Shown here piece after piece: positions 14,382 through 14,610 of a stretch of 14,610 nt of DNA (its first letter is position 1; each line of letters opens with the position of its first letter). The DNA is from an archaeon. GTDB lineage: Archaea; Asgardarchaeota; Hermodarchaeia; Hermodarchaeales; Hermodarchaeaceae. Location: the NCBI GenBank assembly GCA_016550405.1, contig JABXGX010000258.1, positions 1 through 14,610 on the forward strand, read 5' to 3'. The notes under the pieces are model-generated. The model was not told the origin of the DNA. It made no database searches and saw only the letters and a list, made by a program, of their open reading frames with translations. The position numbers and the translations under genes were made by a program.

Positions 14382-14610
14382 TTGCCCTCAATAACCATTA
14401 GAACCCGTATTTTAGCAGCATTTCTTATACTCTTACTTGTACCGACCTCTATTCTGGTATTCTACAATACTTGGCAGATTCTGAGTTTGTCAGGAGAAAA
14501 TGCAAGTGATGCGGCATCTGCGTTGTTGCAAGTGGAATTGGACCATTTAGAGGGGTTGGCTAGCGATGAGGCTCAGAGAGTGGATGAGATCTTTGCACAG
14601 ATCGATGCCC
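14382..14610 (+). CDS. N-terminal fragment of a membrane sensor-like protein
   Basis: An open frame runs off the right edge of the window. From TTG 14382 it encodes about 76 residues: a short basic N-terminus (MPSITIRTR), a hydrophobic helix at about 10-28, then an amphipathic, Ala/Leu/Glu-rich helix (SALLQVELDHLEGLASDEAQ and onward). One transmembrane segment followed by a long outside helix is what histidine kinases, chemoreceptors and Cache/HAMP sensors show at their start. The domains that would decide are beyond the edge. A GTG at 14370 is in frame, but it is part of GGAGTG, which can serve as SD for the TTG nine bases later. The gene is divergent from the two binding-protein genes, which makes a shared ligand conceivable. 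Confidence 0.6.
   Translation, partial: MPSITIRTRILAAFLILLLVPTSILVFYNTWQILSLSGENASDAASALLQVELDHLEGLASDEAQRVDEIFAQIDA

Noticed and set aside
1..14610. CRISPR array, insertion sequence or phage genes
   Set aside because: No regularly spaced repeats, transposase or integrase motifs, or terminal inverted repeats were found on either strand.

Overview
The window looks like archaeal DNA, most likely from an Asgard archaeon. The strongest sign is a full-length Rab/Ras-type small GTPase with all canonical GTP-binding motifs but no C-terminal prenylation cysteine. An AlaX editing protein, a double-HTH Lrp/AsnC-like regulator, a PRC-barrel-like protein, TTTAAA/TATA boxes, clear Shine-Dalgarno (SD) sites and frequent TTG/GTG starts all fit. 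A Thorarchaeia-like lineage is a guess; the sequence alone does not fix the phylum.

Layout. Positions 1-537 (+) hold the 3' part of a PRC-barrel-like gene. Positions 606-2223 (-) are a two-gene unit: an Lrp-like regulator followed by a membrane-anchored class I methyltransferase whose SD overlaps the regulator's stop codon. Divergent from it, 2343-3541 (+) encodes a NimA/PNPOx-like flavoprotein and an AlaX-M tRNA editing protein. Next come a nitroreductase (-), a GNAT acetyltransferase (+), the small GTPase (+), and, convergent with the GTPase, a PH-like/zinc-ribbon protein (-). Positions 6266-7916 (+) hold a PfkB-family sugar kinase and a six-TPR protein. Positions 8008-10153 (+) hold a SpeA-type PLP-dependent arginine decarboxylase followed by a small cupin.

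Positions 10171-14115 (-) are two tandem paralogous, secreted, C-terminally membrane-anchored family-5 (peptide/nickel type) solute-binding proteins. At 14382 (+), divergent from them, begins a membrane sensor-like protein cut off by the window edge. No permease or ATPase gene is visible.

The most striking observation is that both solute-binding proteins appear to be circularly permuted. The segment that normally forms the second half of an SBP_bac_5 domain comes first, straight after the signal peptide. The segment that normally forms the N-terminal part (LAYAW...YTFQL...DGTPFTAEDV...GTG) comes second, and is followed by a transmembrane anchor. Both also carry an inserted EF-hand/dockerin-like calcium loop of the form DxDxSGxWTxxD. 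A second recurrent pattern is an SD of the GGTG type followed 5-9 nt later by TTG, so that upstream GTG/ATG codons are probably decoys.

No tRNA, rRNA, CRISPR array or insertion sequence was recognised. No gene-free stretch exceeds 300 bases; the longest, about 14128-14369, holds only candidate promoter elements.
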